From Campylobacterales bacterium (lineage in GTDB: Bacteria > Campylobacterota > Campylobacteria > Campylobacterales > Hydrogenimonadaceae), in NCBI GenBank assembly GCA_027081015.1, contig JALWMA010000033.1:1-62011 (forward strand): a stretch of 62,011 bases of DNA, written 5' to 3'. Of the stretch, positions 61,698-62,011 are shown piece by piece. Numbering within the stretch: position 1 is the stretch's first letter; every line of letters starts with the position of its first letter. Made by a program: the position numbers and the translations under genes. The notes beneath the pieces are model-generated. The model searched no databases, was not told the origin of the DNA, and was given only the letters and a program-made list of their open reading frames with translations.

Positions 61698-62011
61698 CTA
61701 TCTTATCTCGATCTCCTCCACAATATCGAGCCCGAAGCCGCCCAGCCCTACGAACTCTCTTCCTTTGCTTGAAACGAGCAGCTTGATATTTCGGATTCCC
61801 AGCTCCGCAAGTATCTGTGCGCCGATTCCGTACTCTTTCATCGTATCTCCGGCCGAATCGCGACTGTCCAGGAAAATTATGACGCCTCCGTTTTTTTTCA
61901 GATACTCTATCGACTCGATGAGCTGATTGTAGCGGTGCTGGTTCAGCAGCAGGTCTACATCTGGCCCTATGTTATGAAACTTCACGTTTTCGGTCTCGTG
62001 CAGCTTGTAGA
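61698..62011 (-). CDS. RibBA-like protein, C-terminal part (runs off right edge)
   Basis: About 104 C-terminal residues in frame up to the edge (YKLHETENVKFHNIGPDVDLLL...). It resembles the C-terminal half of GTP cyclohydrolase II: EYGIGAQILAELGIRNIKLLVS and GGFGLDIVEEIEI. The QEGRGIGL loop of active enzymes is replaced by DSRDSAGDTM, so this half is probably inactive, as in the bifunctional-looking RibB proteins of Campylobacterota. The DHBP synthase part would lie beyond the edge. Confidence 0.75.
   Translation of the reverse strand, partial: YKLHETENVKFHNIGPDVDLLLNQHRYNQLIESIEYLKKNGGVIIFLDSRDSAGDTMKEYGIGAQILAELGIRNIKLLVSSKGREFVGLGGFGLDIVEEIEIR

Overview
The window reads as chromosomal DNA of a Campylobacterota (epsilonproteobacterial) chemolithotroph, probably a moderate-GC Hydrogenimonas/Sulfurovum/Nitratiruptor-like organism. 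This is inferred from gene content, not from a marker gene. The pointers are MurF with an N-terminal membrane domain, a ruvA-ddl-murF cell-wall operon, an E-type succinate dehydrogenase/fumarate reductase (sdhABE), a superoxide reductase, a class II ribonucleotide reductase and the dapA-fabL-pgsA-rseP order. No rRNA, tRNA, IS element or CRISPR array was seen.

Layout. 1-1304: a lipoprotein cut by the left edge, a NUDIX hydrolase and a LolA-like periplasmic protein (minus). 1305-1585: a strongly structured leader made of consecutive hairpins. 1586-6411: tetraheme cytochrome c coupled to a membrane diguanylate cyclase, a flavin reductase, a nonsense-mutated methyltransferase, a DUF3365 heme protein and a hemerythrin-PAS protein. 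6422-13249: an IscU-like protein without the scaffold cysteines, a secreted nuclease, a TauE/SafE-like exporter, DgkA, an HD hydrolase, an inositol-phosphatase homologue, small unknowns and a muramidase. 13358-25078: a twelve-gene minus-strand operon (DUF342/FapA, ruvA, ddl, msbA-like ABC, phosphatase, alpha/beta hydrolase, acylphosphatase, murF, TRAP DctQM, HIT, nuclease). 25203-30149: murJ, cysS, an L,D-transpeptidase and a YcbK-like protein. Cell-envelope construction is therefore the main theme of 13-30 kb.

30162-43687: nrdJ (minus); then pyrD, M16 peptidase, dapA, FabL-type enoyl reductase, pgsA, rseP and yggS on the plus strand with mostly overlapping genes; an internally deleted phosphoribosyltransferase; a two-subunit Tat-exported GMC oxidoreductase; a membrane protein; a YajG-like lipoprotein; and a stand-alone topoisomerase zinc-repeat protein. 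43821-49508: an unusual soluble protein with two AAA+ modules and an FtsH-type M41 protease domain, truD, an HD protein and thiL, with two copies of a dispersed hairpin repeat at 43707-43815 and 47334-47432. 49681-56222: sdhABE, superoxide reductase, a family 4 uracil-DNA glycosylase, a periplasmic-binding-fold protein and ybgC.

56223-61697 is an accessory island between ybgC and a ribBA-like gene. By eye, much of it is clearly more AT-rich than its surroundings. It carries a small coupled gene plus a frameshifted AbiEii-type nucleotidyltransferase, then a Vsr-like nuclease overlapping a MORC/MutL-like GHKL ATPase with a HEPN-like tail, a convergent C5 cytosine methyltransferase, and a divergent HTH regulator whose promoter holds a 13-bp direct repeat. 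This is the best candidate for an unusual restriction or defence system. The double-AAA+/M41 protein and the hairpin repeats are the other two items most worth a second look.
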